The notes below the pieces were generated by a model. It searched no databases and was not told the origin of the DNA. It saw nothing but the letters and a program-made list of their open reading frames with translations. 7,127 nt of DNA. Source: Parachlamydiaceae bacterium (GTDB taxonomy: Bacteria; Chlamydiota; Chlamydiia; Chlamydiales; Parachlamydiaceae). Shown here piece after piece: positions 5,929 through 7,127 of the stretch; within the stretch, counting starts at the first letter, position 1; each line of letters starts with the position of its first letter. Where the stretch lies: the NCBI GenBank assembly GCA_013817115.1, contig JACDDG010000119.1, forward strand, positions 1 to 7,127, written 5' to 3'. A program made the position numbers and the translations under genes.

Positions 5929-6126
5929 ATGTTAAATAACATTGATAATATGTGTTTTAAAACCATTAAATGTTGCGATTTTATTCCACTGGTAAGCACC
6001 TTTAGCAATTGCTTTACCTTATTCAAAAGATGTGTGCTTGATAATATTAGCGGGGGAAATAATGTAAAGTCCCGTTCTTTTAGTTATTTAAAAAAAAACC
6101 TATATTACTTTGCATCGTACTCTTAA
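5929..6126 (+). CDS. N-terminal part of the split DUF4116 gene
   Basis: From ATG 5929 (GAAGGA at 5919-5924, four bases upstream) this frame gives 65 residues; from ATG 5884 it would give 80, but that start has no ribosome-binding site and coincides with the expected transcription start. It contains a cysteine-rich hydrophobic stretch (CCDFIPLVSTFSNCFTLFK) and ends shortly after an A9 run (6090-6098). In the frame one base back, the sequence after the run continues KKKPILLCIVLLIPIFGN into the DUF4116 repeats. The two hydrophobic 'IP' segments look like one module, a layout I recall from chlamydial repeat proteins. I read this as the front of one gene of about 338 codons, split by a missing A or joined by slippage. 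As a separate small protein it would be unrecognised. Confidence 0.55.
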   Translation: MLNNIDNMCFKTIKCCDFIPLVSTFSNCFTLFKRCVLDNISGGNNVKSRSFSYLKKNLYYFASYS

Positions 6127-6944
6127 TTCCTATATTTGGCAATATAGTTTTTTTTATTTATGATCAATTTGCTCAAAATAAGTTTCAAAAAGATAAGGAA
6201 ATCGTGGTTGCTGATGTTATAAAAGATGGCATGGCGCTTGAGCAAGCTGATAACAAGCTTAAAAAAGATAGGGAAGTCATGCTTGCTGCTGTTACACAAG
6301 ATGGAGATGCACTTAATTTCGCTGATATTGAGCTTAAAAAAGACAAGGAAATCGTGCTTGCTGCTGTTACGCAAAATCCTAGGGCACTTACAATCGCTGA
6401 TATTGAGCTTAAAAAAGACAAGGAAATCATGCTTGCTGCTGTTACACAAAATGGGTTTGCACTTAGATACGCTGATATTGAGCTTAAAAAAGACAAGGAA
6501 ATCGTGCTTGCTGCTGTTACACAAAATGGGTTTGCACTTAGATACGCTGATATTGAGCTTAAAAAAGACAAGGAAATCGTGCTCCCTGCTGTTACGCAAT
6601 GGGGCATTGCACTTTACTTCGCTAATATTGAGTTTAAAAAAGACAAAGAAATCGTGCCTGCTGCTGTTACGCAAAACGGCGTTGCACTTAACTACGCTGA
6701 TATTGAGCTGCAAAAAGACAAAGAAATCATGCTCGCTGCAGTTAAACAAAGATTCTCGGAGGGTAGCCATGAACTTCTAAAAGCATTTATTCGCGAATTT
6801 CCTGAAACCGAGCATTTGTTTTTATTACTGGACTATGAACCGATATACTTAACTTTGAAGCAAGGCTTTAAAGATCAAAATTCGATTTTGTCTCTATTAT
6901 GTGAGGACGTAGTAAACGAGATAAATAAAAAAAACATGGTATAA
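6084..6944 (+). CDS. DUF4116 tandem-repeat protein with an N-terminal membrane segment (main part of the split gene)
   Basis: The frame is open from 6084 to the TAA at 6942-6944 (286 codons). Its first potential initiator is a GTG at 6204, already inside repeat 1, so the true N-terminus must come from upstream via the A9 run. It opens with a hydrophobic segment (ILLCIVLLIPIFGNIVFFIY, about residues 7-26), likely membrane-spanning. Seven 25-residue units follow, of the form KDKEIVLAAVTQNGxALxYADIELK, plus the start of an eighth. This is the DUF4116 pattern, found in repeat proteins of amoeba-associated bacteria and some protists; its function is unknown. A non-repeat tail of about 68 residues follows (FIREFPETEHLFLLLDYEP and on). 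Other frames are open across the repeats only because the 75-base period is a multiple of three. Confidence 0.75.
   Translation, partial: LFKKKPILLCIVLLIPIFGNIVFFIYDQFAQNKFQKDKEIVVADVIKDGMALEQADNKLKKDREVMLAAVTQDGDALNFADIELKKDKEIVLAAVTQNPRALTIADIELKKDKEIMLAAVTQNGFALRYADIELKKDKEIVLAAVTQNGFALRYADIELKKDKEIVLPAVTQWGIALYFANIEFKKDKEIVPAAVTQNGVALNYADIELQKDKEIMLAAVKQRFSEGSHELLKAFIREFPETEHLFLLLDYEPIYLTLKQGFKDQNSILSLLCEDVVNEINKKNMV
6189..6713 (+). repeat. Seven 75-base tandem repeats encoding DUF4116 units
   Basis: Units begin at 6189, 6264, 6339, 6414, 6489, 6564 and 6639, with a partial eighth at 6714; each encodes 25 residues with no length change. Units 4 and 5 differ at one base (ATG versus GTG, near 6429 and 6504), while the outer units, especially the first, are much more diverged. 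This points to recent duplication of a central unit. Confidence 0.9.
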
Positions 6945-6976
6945 CCCAGCGAGCGCTTTGAAAAACTCCTACTCTT

Positions 6977-7005
6977 AAAGGCAGCGTCGTTAGACACTGC
7001 CTTTT
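6977..7005 (+). terminator. Hairpin terminator of the DUF4116 gene
   Basis: AAAGGCAG (6977-6984) pairs perfectly with CTGCCTTT (6997-7004). Inside, GTC (6986-6988) pairs with GAC (6993-6995) around a GTTA loop, across one C-A mismatch. Four T residues (7002-7005) follow, partly within the arm. It lies 32 bases after the stop and ends two bases before the group II intron boundary. Confidence 0.65.
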
Positions 7006-7006
7006 C

Positions 7007-7127
7007 ATAGAGGTAGGAATGGCTTTCACCACCCCTCCCTCCGAACCGCACGGACGGTACTAGCGCATACGGCTCTCCGGTCGATTGTTTCCTCATCGAG
7101 ACTGATACGCCGCATAAAGAGCTTGGT
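7007..7127 (-). mobile_element. 3' end of a group II intron (domains V and VI), body beyond the right edge
   Basis: On the minus strand, 7075-7043 reads as a domain V hairpin. It starts GAGCCGTATGCG and ends CGTGCGGTTC, with a ten-position lower stem including G-U pairs; the form is close to the classic GAGCCGUAUGCG...GUACGGUUC. Domain VI follows: AGGGGTGG (7036-7029) pairs with CCATTCCT (7022-7015) around TGAAAG, then an unpaired A (7014) and CCTCTAT to 7007. A branch-point A seven bases before a 3' end in AT is the expected arrangement, so the intron ends at 7007 and its 3' exon starts at 7006. The domain V tip is irregular (a C-C mismatch and a three-base loop rather than a GNRA tetraloop). 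The intron-encoded reverse transcriptase, if any, would lie to the right of the window. Confidence 0.75.

Noticed and set aside
6123..6770. Long open frames on the minus strand and in a second plus-strand frame across the DUF4116 repeats
   Set aside because: The 75-base period is a multiple of three, so any stop-free frame in one unit stays open in all. Only the DUF4116 frame gives a known domain, with a joined membrane segment and unit-to-unit amino-acid conservation.
6977..7127. Group IIC intron using the terminator as its 5' exon target
   Set aside because: On the intron's own strand the hairpin follows the intron and is therefore 3' exon, the wrong side for the known class C rule.

Overview
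The window looks like low-GC DNA from an intracellular bacterium. Its likely source is an amoeba-associated member of the Chlamydiae (Parachlamydiaceae-like). The clues are a tandem DUF4116 protein with a hydrophobic N-terminal module, a degenerate ankyrin-like reading frame, and a CIRCE-type operator (the HrcA system used by Chlamydiae and many other bacteria). A conserved housekeeping core lies between decaying or mobile flanks. The host call is inference from gene content; no rRNA or other marker gene is present.

Left flank (1-1206, minus strand): two reading frames in the same phase, separated by clustered stops. One is a 177-codon unknown protein and the other an ankyrin-like frame that runs off the left edge. 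They look like pieces of one broken gene. A long double-sided hairpin (1335-1398) ends the next transcription unit.

Core (1400-4908): a 252-aa minus-strand protein with two cysteine-rich, zinc-finger-like motifs (the last of SWIM form, CxCx4CxH) is transcribed away from a two-gene plus-strand operon. That operon encodes a PIN-PhoH ATPase/ribonuclease (PhoH2 type) and, 16 bases later, a membrane-anchored S49 signal peptide peptidase (SppA). The 388-base divergent spacer is rich in signals. It has a good promoter for the minus-strand gene, a near-perfect CIRCE operator (TTAGCACTC-N9-GACTGCTAA), plus-strand promoter candidates, and a nested hairpin ending in a T7 run just before phoH. The operator suggests that HrcA-type heat-shock control may reach the PhoH/SppA operon, the zinc-motif gene, or both.

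Right flank (4909-7127): a compact inverted repeat, then the N-terminal remnant of a REP-associated tyrosine transposase (RAYT), then three diverged copies of a ~110-base repeat whose ends are inverted repeats, then a gene-poor stretch. Next is a DUF4116 repeat protein with a membrane segment. Its reading frame is split at an A9 run; a -1 slip or one extra A would rejoin it to an upstream frame. After a terminator hairpin the window closes with the 3' end (domains V and VI) of a group II intron on the minus strand, whose body lies beyond the right edge.
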